Made by a program: the position numbers and the translations under genes
Shown here: positions 11,493 to 23,630 of the stretch, in pieces
How positions within the stretch are numbered: the first letter of the stretch is position 1
How the letters are laid out: every line of letters begins with the position of its first letter
Notes under the pieces: generated by a model
What the model saw: the letters and a program-made list of their open reading frames with translations, nothing else
What the model was told of the DNA's origin: nothing
The model's database searches: none
From: Adineta ricciae
Lineage: Eukaryota > Rotifera > Eurotatoria > Adinetida > Adinetidae
Length of the DNA stretch: 64,000 nt
Assembly (NCBI GenBank): GCA_905250025.1
Contig: CAJNOJ010000073.1
Location: forward strand, 261,879-325,878
Direction: 5' to 3'

Positions 11493-12494
11493 TCAATTGA
11501 CACAGACAGGAGGCTTTCCTGTTGACCACTCACATGTCTTTTTGCATTCTTCAACTGGTATCCACTTTCCACCTGTTGCGCACTTGACAATTCGAGCGCC
11601 CTCGTGGAGCAAACATTGTTGGGCATCGACAGGCCGGCAAACACCATTATTTGTCTTGCATGCGCAATCATTGGTGCTGTTACCACCAAAGCGATGTTCA
11701 TCAGAGTGGACAGCGTCACTATCTACTGTTCTTTTGATAGTGCTCCCTTTTTGAAATTCTTTGTCCTTGTTGATTGCGGCAAAGAGCTTTCCAAGATCGA
11801 ATGTTTTTGAACCTTTGTGCATAGAACCAAGTTCTGCCATTAAATTTTTCGTATAAGGACTTCCAGCGTTCTCAAGATCCGAATCATCTGCAGTTTCTTG
11901 AGTTTCTTGTTCTTCATCAACAGTTGTCGGCACTTCGACAGCTCCATTCTGACCATTTTCACCGTTGGGTTGCGCTGCTTCAACGATAGCCTTCACTTTG
12001 CGAACTAATTCATGGTTATCGACGACTGCCTCTGGTTTGCGGGTAGTAGTGGTAGGTTTCTTCACTAGGTTTTTGTCGTTGACTACTTTCATGAACTGGT
12101 CTACATTGAAATTCGTAAAATCTGTTCGCATTGAATCAAGTGCACCGAAAACGCTCTTTGTATAAGGATCTTCGTTGGTTTTGTTAGCTTTGGGTTTTTC
12201 TTCATTTTCTTCGACCTCATCAGTATTGTCTTCTCTTTGTGCTAATTCAATAAGATCAGATCTTGTTGCATTTTCAACATGAAAATGCGTCTTTATTTCG
12301 CTTCCTACAAGTTCGAATTTCATTAGAAATTATTAGGACAATTTAAACAGCAAAACTCTACCTTCCTTGGAAACAGTTATCTTGACATTATGTGCTGTTG
12401 AAGTTTCTGTTAAATCGGCTTGAACTCGGGAGAAAACAGCACACATCACTACGATAGCCAAAGAAACCAAAGCACCGCGACAGCAAGATGCCAT
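11493..12494 (-). CDS. Secreted acidic protein with duplicated PYTK module and 8-Cys C-terminal domain (H2)
   Basis: Exon 1 (12494-12362) encodes a signal peptide ending near RVQA. A 57-nt intron joins it in phase to exon 2 (12304-11493), giving 314 aa. Between them lies an in-frame ATG that would drop the signal peptide, so I prefer the spliced start. The middle is acidic and holds two related ~38-residue modules (about 91-128 and 194-231), each starting PYTK and containing an (A/E)LxSM motif, an F(N/D)(V/L)xx(F/L) stretch and a (V/I)N(D/K)xK motif. A Pro/Thr-rich linker separates them. The last ~55 residues hold eight cysteines spaced C-x-C-x6-C-x7-C-x10-C-x11-C-x3-C-x9-C. I do not recognise the family. 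Confidence 0.75.
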
Positions 12495-14341
12495 TTCTAA
12501 AAGAAATATCCATCAGAAACTTCAGACTAAAAAACTATCTCCATCTTACTGTTTGTTGTATACCTTGATTTGTGTACTGAGAATGAAAATGAAATCAGTG
12601 ATATTCCCGATGATATTTATACGAGATGTAAACAGAGATTACATGATTAGATTTCACATCGTTTCAGTCAATGAAAACAAGGACGCATCTTCGTATAGTC
12701 AAATTCACTTTTCGTCTTCGATTTTCTCCCGATATATTCGCTACATATATTCACATTGTTTTCTTTCTTTCCTCTTGTTATGTAAACACTCGATGTATGT
12801 AGACCATTGTGTAGAATTAACAAATCACATACTAAATAAATGAATGTGAACATAATTTATTTAAGTACATCGATTTTCGTTCGAAAATATCACTTAAAAT
12901 ATGCAGATGAAAACGCGTTTTCCCCTCTCACTACAAACCGAAGGATGTGAGCATTGCCAAATTCTTTCGTGATCAACAAATAGATGTATAAATACCAGAA
13001 GAGCACCTTCCATTATGTGTCTAACGATCGAATTGTTGTAGAAATGATCAAGAACAAAAATCGAATAAAACAACGAACTATGACCATCTAAACAAATTTT
13101 TCCAGTAATACTTCGAATTGTAGCTGTATTTCATGCGTCAAGCACTCGCTGACTTATTCATCCAGGCAAATTCTCTTTTCTTTGTTTTTCTCTACTAGTC
13201 GTACAATATCTTATCGTCCTCTCGATGTTACACTGAATAGAAACGAAACAGAAGTATCGAGAAAGACCAAAGAAAAAGATTCATACGATATTACTATCCA
13301 GAAAACTACTTTGATCGATCTCATGTTTCTCCAACTATATAAATTTCTGTTCGAACTGTGTCTTTCTCGCCTAGGTCAATGGAGCAGCACGCTTTGGACC
13401 CGGAAAAGACTTGAATGTTATAGATAATCATTCTGTTCTCGTTTTCTGCTCTGTTCGAATAGATTTTTATCCTCATTCACATTAGAAGATTCGAGCAACG
13501 ATGAATCTTTTTCTCCATGATGAGAATGATCTTTTTGCAAACAAAAATGCTTGCGATGAAACATCATATTCGATATAAAATTGCAGCCACGATTTACTCA
13601 TACAGTAAGAAAAGATTTGTCGAGTATAGAGGCTGCCTGATCCTATCTCGAAGCGAGTGTTTCTCGCATCAATTGTATCAATATATTCCTGCTTATTTAC
13701 CTCACCCGTTGTGAAATATAGATTCAACTGCGGTGTGGCTAGTATCCCGTGAACGCATGAAGAGTGGAATAGATTTTTCTACGTAGAAAGCTTCCTTCAT
13801 ACCGTACACGTGTTGAGTGAAAGATTTGATATTTCTTTCAACTTTATGCGATATGGGTGAGGCAGAGGGATTCATTCATTCCATTCTGAACAAGCAACAA
13901 AATATTCTGATTGACGTCATACTACATATGCCTTGAATAGATACATTCTTATAATCCCACTAATGTAAAGTCACGAGCAAAAAGTGCTGTGAAAGTATAA
14001 AATAAATCGTTAGACATCTGCCATGTTATTTTCGTGTAATTTTTATCAAAATAATTAATGTGACTCGATGACGACCGTTAATAAAGACGTGTTTCATCAT
14101 CACCTTCACCCTCAAGCACTTTTCCGCCCCGTTCTGTAGTTCATCACGAAAACGACAAAAAACACTACGAAGATATTTATGTACAAAAGAACACCAAATA
14201 CACTATAAGTATGTTAATTAGTATGAGGAAGGAAAGAGAAGAGAAGAAATTATGCTTCTCACATATATTCGCTAGTCGATCCCAATCAAGTATTCATATA
14301 TGTAATACTTAGAAGTGCATACCCATGCATGTTGAAGTTCA
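12495..14341. other. 1.8-kb intergenic region
   Basis: Aligns throughout with 46438-48285. A 70-80 codon frame near 13182 is shared in part but diverges by frameshift at its end, so I do not annotate it. No RNA gene recognised. Confidence 0.5.
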
Positions 14342-15013
14342 TCAATCGGAGCCTATTTTACCGTTCACTTTTTTGAAAAATTCCTCTTTTTCGTTCTTGG
14401 CGATGCAATTTTGCCGTGCATAACATACAGAATTATCTTCATATCGAGATTTATTATGAGCTGGTGCCAATTTGCTTGTGCCATTTGACGGTGACATGGT
14501 CGAAGAAAACGAAGAAGGCGGACTTTTAGAATTGTGCCGAAATTGATCCCGAAGGAACCGAAAGAGAATCGTTGAGCTGGTAATGACAGTACTTGCCAAA
14601 CCAAGGGCGACGGCTGTACGCTGTCCACGCTCAACCGTATGATAATACAATTGATTGAAGAGACTTAAATTCTTAAATATATGCTTTTCCAAGCCAGGAT
14701 AAAATAATGCATGGACCTTTGCCACCAAAAACATTTCTTCTCTTGAATTCAATTTGTTCTGCGTAACCCGTTTGTAAAGATCTTCATTTCCAGATTGATC
14801 ATTCAAGGAATCTTGATATTTTTGGCGAAAAGACGACAAGTTGATATATCTGTCACAATTTTGTGTTTCGTCGAGAAGTGAAACGAATGCTGATGCGTTG
14901 AACCCTTCATCATTATTCGTCTCACTTTTCATATTTGTTAACAGTGTCCAGAAAAGTTCATAGCATGTATCGTGATCCATAAACTCCTTGCTGCTGGCTG
15001 ATCCTTTTTGCAT
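14342..15013 (-). CDS. Unknown one-TM protein, 223 aa (H2 allele)
   Basis: Single exon. The first half is polar and helical with several Cys and Phe residues (FWTLLTNMKSE, SAFVSLLDETQNCDRYINL). One hydrophobic helix lies at about residues 132-152 (RTAVALGLASTVITSSTIL), followed by a basic, Ser-rich tail ending KKVNGKIGSD. There is no signal peptide. The H1 allele has the same length, with about 15 scattered replacements and no indel, which supports a real coding gene. I do not recognise a domain. A membrane-anchored adaptor is possible but unsupported. Confidence 0.7.
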   Translation of the reverse strand: MQKGSASSKEFMDHDTCYELFWTLLTNMKSETNNDEGFNASAFVSLLDETQNCDRYINLSSFRQKYQDSLNDQSGNEDLYKRVTQNKLNSREEMFLVAKVHALFYPGLEKHIFKNLSLFNQLYYHTVERGQRTAVALGLASTVITSSTILFRFLRDQFRHNSKSPPSSFSSTMSPSNGTSKLAPAHNKSRYEDNSVCYARQNCIAKNEKEEFFKKVNGKIGSD

Positions 15014-17779
15014 AGTAGTATTGTTAAAGTCGTAGATCCGGATGAAGTGGAAATCTTATACTGAAACAATAGAATGGCATTCGAAGATAGAGATCTTGCA
15101 AAGCTATGATGAGTTTTCCACAGCGTCAAGTGTAAACGATCGAAAATGAGACACTTGACAACTGAATAGTCAGACTAGTTATTTCTTCCAAATTCACGAT
15201 GATGCACACACATACGATATGCAATGTGGTGAAAAATTATAGGATTATATGAGCATTCATCGTTTTTCTATATCGAGGTGAATTTGGTGTAGATATTGTT
15301 CAGTACATTTATATATAGATACGGGTTGTCTTGGCAAACACTCTTGCAAGAAAAGATTTAAGAAGATATTTTTATTCGAACTGCAAAAGAGATGTTACCC
15401 ACTATGCTAAAATGACTTGAGAACACCATATGAAGACGGTATTCTGAATTGAATGACAAGTGATCGAAATGAAATTCCCCTCCGACGCTCAGAATTGTCC
15501 AGAGAACGTATTCTACAGCAAAAATGAGCATTCAGAAGATCTACTAATTGATTTCCTCAATAATTTGACGCCGTAAGTAGCATCTTGTGACCGGATACGC
15601 GATACAGCATACGTACATTGATAGCAGAGATTAAATGATGAATCCTAGAAAATAGATGGCATACTCATTCACACACGAGTATTTTATAGTTTTCAAGTAA
15701 ACGCCATATTTCTTGTAACTGTATCGCAATAATGAGGAAATCAATTAGTTGACCTTCTCAGTGCTCATTTTTGTTGGAAAATATGTACTCTGTGCGAAAC
15801 CGAACACTGAAAGTGACATCCATTTCGAAATCGATTCAAAGTCATCTCGGTAAGAAAAAAAATGAATACTCACTGGATTCTATAGGTTTGCAGTCGAAAA
15901 TTGTTGATGAATTTTCTGTGATATTTTTTTCTTTTCAACTTAACAACTGATATCTGAGAGACTAATCACATATCTAGATAGCGTTTCTCTACGTGCACAA
16001 TCTGACATGAACTGGATTGGCATAGTATAGCAAACACAGCGACGTGATTCTATAATTTTTCACGAACACAACTTTTTTTAATGAGTCTGAAATTTTAGCT
16101 TGTTGTTCTTGAACGGATTGAAAGCATATCGCTTTTCTAGCGTTTACGAGCACAATCGTATATGAGAACTCTTCAGAGCTATGAAGGTAGTACTTTCCTA
16201 GATGCTCTGCTGTATATGTGATATTCTCGGGTTTTCTCCATTCTATGATATGAAGACTGTTCAGTTCAACACAAACATGCTTTAGATATCAAATTGAAAA
16301 ATTCGACTTTCAAAAAACTCAACATTACGTACCACAGATGATTAAATAAATAACATAAAAGATAGTATGTTCTAGACAAAAGACCAATGGACAAGGAGTG
16401 TTTTTCTTAGGGAAACGGGTTGAGAAAAAAAAAGGGTAAATAGAGTCGTTCGCTACTTTCATTGGTAGAGCTATCCAACTACTTTTAAATTAGTCTCTCA
16501 TGTGAAAAAGAAATTTTGTTGTTGTTGTTATACTAACGGAAAAAGGAGAAAGTAATTATTAAAGAGTTTCATATTTACTTTCATGACGGAAAAAACCTTT
16601 ACCGTGATTTTCTTTCCTTTCACTCGAGAATGAGAAGAGGGAGAGCTCCAATGATCATCCAAGTGCTGTATATACTTCAAAAAATGAAAAAATAAGTCTT
16701 AACATGGGAGCCATACTTGAAATTAAAACATTTTCAATATAAATCAGTAGTAGCAGCCCAAATGGAATTGAATTGTTCCGCGCGTTACAAGACAAAAGAT
16801 TCACTTTAGATGGAATCATACTCATACTGAGAATTTTTTTGTCATTGAAAAGTTTGCATATTACAAGACGATAGGCGATGTAGACTTGTGTATTCTTCGG
16901 CAGTTTAGTCTGGCAACAGTGTTTTGGAAACTTCGCTGGCCTTATTAACCAAGGGGAGTTGGATGGTTTTTTCGCCAAACGAAACGATCTCCTTGCTTGT
17001 TTACGGATATCAGTTTGTTATCGACTTCTCCATATATTTCAAAGACTTGTTCTGGGAAATTTGATGACGTTTATCAATCCAAAGATGACTTCGGTTAAAT
17101 TCACCTAAATCTCTCTTCTTTCGGTCTCTCCTAGAGATGCTAATTCTGTCTTTGTCTTATTCGGATTCTATGAATGTACTGTGTAGATTTTCAGGATACT
17201 GACTAATACATTTACTACCATAATGGATCGTTCTAAATCTAAACTACATTGATGGATAGTTCGATGACAACAGATATACTGAATACATAGCAAATTAGAT
17301 CGACAAACAAACTTCTCTTCTTTGCACCTCTAGAAGGAAGATATGGAAATATATTCTGTAGATCGGCAATCCAACGACTAGCTGCGCTCATCTTCGAACT
17401 CGAGTGAAATATCAATTAAAATAACACTATGCACTAGATGTAATAACAATCGGATAAGTTGCTCAGAGGCTGTGGTGTGAATGGACGAATAGTGATGCTA
17501 GAACATGGGTTAGATATACTTGATCAAAATCTTCATTCTCATTTTACACCTTCATATGAACTGGGATATAATAAAACGCAAATTAAATACTGTATGATGA
17601 GTACTACGGAGTTGCTAAGGCAGGTAATCAACGCCTGTCATACAGAATTGAATGTATAACATAATTAATACTTCTCAGTATCTGCGGCAGGGATATATAA
17701 ATAAGGTCTTTTCAAGCACTTGCAGATTCATTATTCAGCAATTCTAGACTACTCAAAGAGAGAGAAACTTCTTTCACAG
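15014..17779. other. 2.8-kb intergenic region
   Basis: Aligns with H1 48958-52195 apart from several presence/absence indels. A 107-codon minus-strand frame at 16655-16978 is broken in H1, so it is probably not a gene. The receptor B promoter is at the right end. Confidence 0.5.
17694..17703 (+). promoter_or_regulatory. TATA box of receptor B (H2)
   Basis: TATATAAATA lies 77 bases upstream of the ATG at 17780. The identical decamer is at 52109-52118 in H1 at a similar distance. Confidence 0.55.
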
Positions 17780-18688
17780 ATGTCTACTATTGAACCATGG
17801 TTTATTCCATTTGATATTTTGTCACTTATCAGCACTACTTTAGCTGCTTTATTGGCTTTGATTTATCTTCTCATTATCATTTTTGATAAAACATGCCATA
17901 CAGTTTCAATGATGTTAGTTGCCAACACTTCATGCGCGATTATCCTCTTCTCATGTAGCATGTTTAGTGAAACGCTATTTACACTACAAAATGATCTTCA
18001 ACAAGTTCAAACTTACGATATTTCTTGTATTATTCGAGCTCCTTTTGGTTACAGTGGATGCGCAATATTAAATTTTTCATTTACTTCACAAGCATTCTAT
18101 CGATATATGCTTGTAGTTTATCCAACTCATGTATTCTATCGATCCTACAAATTTCAGTTGTTACTAGTGATTATCATGTGGATATATGGTTTTCTCGTCC
18201 CTGTCGAATTCGTTGTACGAGGTGAAGTGACATACGATCCCAACAATCAAATCTGTCAACTACCACTTGGACTATCGTTCTCTATTATCTACATGGCTAG
18301 CTGTATTTATGTATTTCCGATCTTCATAACAATGATCATTTATTATAAATTAATTCGTTATGTTAAGTATATGAATGCTCGAAGCACATCTGTTAACACT
18401 GTGTTACGTGCACGGTATGAATTGAAAATGGTGAGCCGCATAGTTATCATAATACTGATTCTATTAGCTCTTGGTTTGACGTACTTTATCTTCATTTTAA
18501 TGTCGTTTTTTACAACTCCACCAAAGTACCATTTTCGAATTGCAATTACACTTCTCAACTTATCGTTGACAAGTATAACGATTGTTTTATTTTTATTCAC
18601 GGATCAACTAAAGCGACTGGTGACGAAAAATAGAAGGATCGAACCGGATATCAATACGGTTTTCGTTCTTCAAACGGCAATTCATTAA
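17780..18688 (+). CDS. 7TM receptor B (H2 allele)
   Basis: 302 aa from the ATG at 17780. This start matches the H1 allele and its TATA box. An earlier in-frame non-ATG start is not needed. Seven hydrophobic segments are visible. The TM3 end reads FYRY in place of DRY, and no NPxxY is present, so it is a divergent rhodopsin-like receptor of a kind expanded in bdelloids. Loop 3 is basic (MNARSTSVNTVLRARYELKM). The stretch from about 18260 to 18545 is nearly the same as in receptor C of this haplotype and less like its own allele, pointing to gene conversion. Confidence 0.82.
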   Translation: MSTIEPWFIPFDILSLISTTLAALLALIYLLIIIFDKTCHTVSMMLVANTSCAIILFSCSMFSETLFTLQNDLQQVQTYDISCIIRAPFGYSGCAILNFSFTSQAFYRYMLVVYPTHVFYRSYKFQLLLVIIMWIYGFLVPVEFVVRGEVTYDPNNQICQLPLGLSFSIIYMASCIYVFPIFITMIIYYKLIRYVKYMNARSTSVNTVLRARYELKMVSRIVIIILILLALGLTYFIFILMSFFTTPPKYHFRIAITLLNLSLTSITIVLFLFTDQLKRLVTKNRRIEPDINTVFVLQTAIH

Positions 18689-19729
18689 CGATGAATTTAC
18701 ATGCGAGATGCCGGATCACCTAAAAGACGTCTTTTTTTATGTCGTGTTATCGTCATATTGTTATGCGTGCCATACATAATTTTCTTTATCAAATAAGCAG
18801 CAAAGAGATGTCTAATGACGACCTATATTTCCGGATAAGAATCGTGCTTTATTCTTCATCAACTTGCTATTCATGATTAAAAGGTTGATAGTACAATTCA
18901 TGAGCCGCATTTAGAATATTCTCATAGGAAAGTGTTTTCGAATTAGCATTTATTACGATGTTCGACGAAAGTTTAATTGGACCAGGTGAATTCGACACTT
19001 TCTCATCGATTTGGCATACCCGTCTTACTTAAGTCGCTTTGAAATACGCTATACTATTTAATACAATATCCATAGTCAAGTTCAGTGAATTTTCAAAAAC
19101 AGTCTATCCAGTGATGAATTCTATTGTAAGAAAAATGAACATAACTAAAGGAGAAGACAACATTTAGTATGGTTGGACGTTTGTCTTTTCATAATATATG
19201 ACGACTGTTTGGTGACGCAAACACTATATACCATGAAGTACTGCGAAGTACAAAAGCTGACTAACATATTGAAAGTGTATTATGATAAGTTCTATAGTAA
19301 ATAATCGTACAATGATGAATAGTTGTCATGAGAATATTGACATGTGTTCCATCACTGTTTATATCAAATTGTGTTATCACCAAGCTAATCTTCTGTACAC
19401 CTGTAAACGTCTAACATGGAGATCTTCCCAGTAGTTGTCTGTTATACGAAGACACATGCTTGAGAAGTTAATCTGAAATTGTCATTTTCAACCTCGCATA
19501 AAGACAATCATGATGAAATAGGAGCGTGATAAAATGCATGCTCATCTAATACAGTTTGACAGTTCCTGTGTAATTCTTAAAACAGGAAGTAGGGAGCTTC
19601 TTTCTAAGACCACGTGCATAAGGATGTGCAAGAATAGCGTATTCAAACATCCACGTATTTGTCACCTGAATTTTCCAGAGCTTTGGAAGAAGAAAACAGG
19701 ATGCAGAAAAGAAAGAACTTTTTTCAGTG
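18689..19729. other. Spacer between receptors B and C (H2)
   Basis: No gene. A 69-codon upstream frame starting 19534 overlaps the start of receptor C. It may act as an upstream ORF but changes at about 15 residues between haplotypes. H1 carries a ~360-bp insertion in the matching spacer. Confidence 0.5.
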
Positions 19730-20629
19730 ATGTCCATTGTTGAATCATGGTTTATTCCATTCGATATTGTCTTAGTTATCAGCACTGGTTTCACTGGTCT
19801 ATCAGGAGTTACTTTCCTACTCATTATCATCTTTGATAAAATATGTCACACTGTTCCAATGCTATTGATCGCCAATACATCATTGACTGCGGTTCTGTTT
19901 GGATTTAGTATGTTCAGTTTGGCAATGTTCACACTACAAAGTGATCTTCGGCAAGTTCAAACGCACGATGTATTTTGTGTCGTTCGCTCTTACATTGCTT
20001 ATGGTGCGTGTGCAATATTCAATTTCTCATTTGCTCTACAAGCATTCTATCGGTACCTACTGATCACCCATCCGAACCGACTACTTTATCAATCAGCAAG
20101 ATTTCAGTTGCAACTTATACTTCTCACCTGGACGTACGGCTTCATTGTTCCCATTGAGTTTGTTGCGCGAGGTGAAGTCGTGTACAGTGTAGACAATCAA
20201 ATATGTCAAATACCACTTGAACCATCGTTCTCTATTATCTACATGGCTAGCTGTGTTTATGTATTTCCGATCTTCATAACAATGATCATTTATTATAAAT
20301 TAATTCGTTATGTTAAACATATGAATGCTCGAAGCACATCTGTTAACACTGTGTTACGCGCACGGTATGAATTGAAAATGGTGAGACGCATAGTTATCAT
20401 AATACTGATTCTATTAACTCTTGGTTTGACGTACTTTATCTTCGTTTTAATGTCGTTTTTTACAACTCTACCAAAGTACCATTTTCGAATTGCGTTCATG
20501 TTTCTCGATGTGTCGATGGCATGTGTCATGCTTGTTGTGTTTAAATTTACTGATCATTTGCGAAGTTTTATGAAAACTAGAAGGAACATGGAGCAAGGCA
20601 CGGTTGCAGTTATATGGATCGGATCTTGA
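19730..20629 (+). CDS. 7TM receptor C (H2 allele)
   Basis: 299 aa from the ATG at 19730. It is a tandem paralogue of receptor B. The N-terminal half differs clearly, while the segment from TM5 to TM6 is almost identical. TM3 ends FYRYLLITHP. The C-terminal tail (RSFMKTRRNMEQGTVAVIWI) differs completely from that of B. Ligand unknown. Same direction as B, about 1 kb apart, with no sign of a shared transcript. Confidence 0.82.
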   Translation: MSIVESWFIPFDIVLVISTGFTGLSGVTFLLIIIFDKICHTVPMLLIANTSLTAVLFGFSMFSLAMFTLQSDLRQVQTHDVFCVVRSYIAYGACAIFNFSFALQAFYRYLLITHPNRLLYQSARFQLQLILLTWTYGFIVPIEFVARGEVVYSVDNQICQIPLEPSFSIIYMASCVYVFPIFITMIIYYKLIRYVKHMNARSTSVNTVLRARYELKMVRRIVIIILILLTLGLTYFIFVLMSFFTTLPKYHFRIAFMFLDVSMACVMLVVFKFTDHLRSFMKTRRNMEQGTVAVIWIGS

Positions 20630-20778
20630 TTAAAATAGAGCAATATGAACAATAGCTGTCGTGAAATTACTTCTCTTGTGGTGAAAGTAGGACCATCTAA
20701 CTTCTTTGTCCTCCTTCGAATAATAAAAGGAAAAGAATTGTTTATTATTACAATTCCAAATCAATCCAGTAAGATAAT

Positions 20779-20985
20779 ATGTGTCTAATTATGCTTGGCA
20801 CTTGTACTTTAGCACTAGCTTTGTTTGTTCATGCAAGATGTGTTACATTTATCTGTCCATGTAAACATGGAACAGGAGAATGCGCTTTAATATATCGTGA
20901 TTCTGGTACAACATGTAAAGACATCATAATTTGTCAGCCTCTGGCTTTAGTCAAGATGCCTCGACTCATTAGACAGAAATTTTAA
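20779..20985 (+). CDS. Small secreted Cys-rich peptide (H2 allele)
   Basis: 68 aa: signal peptide (MCLIMLGTCTLALALFVHA) and a mature part with six cysteines (RCVTFICPCKHGTGEC then TCKDIIIC). The H1 allele stops after ...VKMS because TGA replaces CGA, so H2 has a seven-residue extension (RLIRQKF). A defence or signalling peptide is possible. No known family recognised. Confidence 0.6.
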   Translation: MCLIMLGTCTLALALFVHARCVTFICPCKHGTGECALIYRDSGTTCKDIIICQPLALVKMPRLIRQKF

Positions 20986-21832
20986 AGACGAGAAGATCAC
21001 TCTATCTGGTGTAGAAGGAAACTCGATTATAATTAGGCTCGTTTACCACGGTGCATTCAATTTTGATCGTAATGCATGACATCTTACAAAAGTAAAAATA
21101 TCTAATAGTTTAGATGGATTCACTAATCAGTATGTTTTTGTCAGACAGGGATCGTAGTTTTGTTGATAAACCCCGTCGTAATTATGGCAATTGAAAGTGA
21201 ACAAGCGAATTTATTGACATTCTTTCACTGCACTGCAGTTTTCTGTACTTTTCAGGGAGGTAGCGGAGAATATGTTTTTGGCTAGAGAGTGCTCATCAAG
21301 CTTTATTTGGAACACGTAAGTGTAGGGATTCGTGCTTAACAAACTCTAAGTTAAATTTAGAACCGACTGCAAGTCTTATGGTGACTATGTATCTGATAAT
21401 CTCGAATGTGTTTCATTCGATGATATGAAAAAGAAAAAGAATGACAAATTGTATTATAAGTCAATAGTCCTTCATGTGAAATGCATAAAAACCTTTTTTT
21501 CATCGCGTATGATAAATATATGAACAATGCGAACAGAAAAAAAATTTAAAGAAATGCTGATTATTAGCGCCCTCTTTTCTCTGTATATTTTTGTCATACG
21601 TCAAATGCAAACTATACTTCAATACGATAGCGACTTCCTTTTGCTCCCAGTTTCGTCATAAATACTTACCCAATTTTACCTATTTCATCATCCGAATCCA
21701 TTTATTCTTGGAGAATTTCATTACTTATGGAGTTATATATAAAGACATAGTTTGAAAGTCCCTTTAAATTACTTCTGTTTAATCTTTGTATACCGTTTGA
21801 CAAGTAAAACTAATCAAATCTGAAAATCAATC
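20986..21832. other. Intergenic, upstream of eIF2-gamma (H2)
   Basis: AT-rich. No gene is supported. The matching H1 region carries a ~50-bp extra segment near 55980. Confidence 0.5.
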
Positions 21833-23630
21833 ATGACTACATATACCACGCTTAGTCAACCTCAGTTAGCCAAACAATCTACAGTTGATCTGGTCCGTGA
21901 GCGGAGTTCACAACTGTTTCAAATTTCTTTTCATGTAATTCGTGGTTTTAGGATCTCAGTAAATTATCGCCATTGACACCTGAAGTTATTAGTCGACAAG
22001 CAACAATAAATATTGGCACAATTGGCCATGTCGCACATGGTAAATCAACAGTCGTTAAGTCATTATCTGGTGTATCAACAATTCGATTTGAAAAAGAAAA
22101 GAAAGAAAACAAGACCATCAACTTAGGTTATGCAAATGCAAAAGTATGAAGATCTAGAAGAATCGTCTTCAGACCGCAAAGAATTTTCTCTTTTCGATTA
22201 GATATTCGAATGTGACAATGCAAAATGTCCTCGCCCAGAGCGCTTTCGTTCGGCTGGTTCAAGCAAACAAGATGTCTTTCCATGTGATCGCAATGGTTGC
22301 GGTGGTCAATTTCGACTTGTCCGACACGTATCGTTCGTCGACTGTCCTGGTCACGACGTTTATATGGCCACTATGTTGAACGGTGCTGCTATTATGGATG
22401 CCGCTCTTTTACTTATTGGTAAAGAAAACGGTTATTTCTTTCTAGACTAGAAACGAATTGCTCTTTTCAGCTGCGAATGAAACTTGTCCGCAACCACAAA
22501 CATCCGAACATGTCGCAGCTATTGGTATTATGAAACTGAATTCGATATTGATCTTACAAAATAAAATCGACCTTGTAAGAGAAGCTCAAGCGAAGGAACA
22601 ATATCAACAAATTAATAATTTTATTAAAGGTATAGATTCTCTTTCCTTTTCATTTTAAACGAACTCGAATGTTGTCATTCGTATCATTAGGTACAAATGC
22701 TGAAGATGCTCCAGTCATCCCAATCAGCGCACAACAGAAAATCAATACTGATATTATTTGCGAATATATTACAAAAAAGATTCCAATACCGTTACGAGAT
22801 TTTTCATCAAAACCACGATTGATTGGTAAGAACATGAACGTTAACATTTTGTTTTTCGCTAACGGTAATTTCCTCGTAGTTATTCGTTCATTCGATGTCA
22901 ATAAACCTGGAGCCGAAGTTGACAACCTGAAGGGTGGTGTTGTCGGTGGCAGTATTCTTAAAGGTGTTCTCAAAGTAAGCGAAAACTTCTCAATTGATCA
23001 GCAATGATAGATCTCGTATGAATTGAATTAGGTTGGTCAAGACGTTGAAGTGCGACCCGGTATTGTTTCTAAAGACAATGAAGGCCGCCTTCGATGCCGT
23101 CCGCTTCGTTCGAAAATCGTTTCACTCTATGCTGAACAAAACGAACTTGCTTTCGCTGTACCTGGCGGATTGATTGGTGTTGGAACAAAAATTGACCCAA
23201 CGCTATGCCGTGCCGATCGTCTTGTTGGGCAAGTGCTTGGCGAAGTTGGAACGTTGCCAGAAATTTATACAGAAATCCAAATAACTTATTTTCTTCTTCG
23301 ACGTTTGGTTGGTGTTAGAGATGGAGGCAACGGAGGAGACCCCAGGGTGAGATGTTCTATTTGATCGCCTAATCCATATGTTAAACCTGTTGTTTTACAT
23401 GTAAGGTTGCTAAATTGGCAAAAGGTGAAATGTTAATGATTAACATTGGTTCCCTGAGTACAGGTGGCCGAGTATTGGGCGTAAAAGATGGCTTAGCCAA
23501 AATCCAATTAATGAATCCAGTTTGTACAGAAATATCTGAAAAGGTTGCTCTCAGTCGTCGCATTGACAAAAGTTTCCGTTTGATCGGCTGGGGTGAAATT
23601 CGACGAGGAACGGTGATTAACTCGCAATAG
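21833..23630 (+). CDS. EIF2S3: Eukaryotic translation initiation factor 2 subunit gamma (H2 allele)
   Basis: Eight exons in phase: 21833-21892, 21952-22143, 22202-22418, 22471-22629, 22691-22825, 22880-22974, 23032-23346 and 23406-23630, giving 465 aa, the normal family length. It is the GTPase that binds Met-tRNAi in the eIF2 ternary complex. G1 GHVAHGKST is at 45-53, G3 DCPGHD at 131-136 and G4 NKID at 187-190. A zinc-knuckle region has all four cysteines (88, 93, 112, 117). Intron 5 is 54 nt and stop-free, so exons 5 and 6 look like one frame, but the family alignment ([15 protein letters not shown]) requires its removal. The first intron appears to use a GTCCGT donor, because the better-looking GTGAGC would put a stop in frame. 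Confidence 0.95.

Noticed and set aside
13182..13714. Two short frames with partial counterparts near 47129 and 47463
   Set aside because: The matching frames end at different indels and show no domain or codon constraint.
16655..16978. 107-codon minus-strand frame
   Set aside because: The H1 version (50697-50966 region) is broken by indels and a different N-terminus. No domain is seen.
19534..19743. 69-codon frame overlapping the start of receptor C, present also at 54353
   Set aside because: It is open in both copies but has about 15 replacements in 69 codons, as expected for non-coding DNA. At most it is an upstream ORF.
22826..22879. Extra 18 residues inside eIF2-gamma
   Set aside because: This is a 54-nt intron without stops. 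The conserved family sequence is continuous only when it is removed. Its GT and AG ends are clear.
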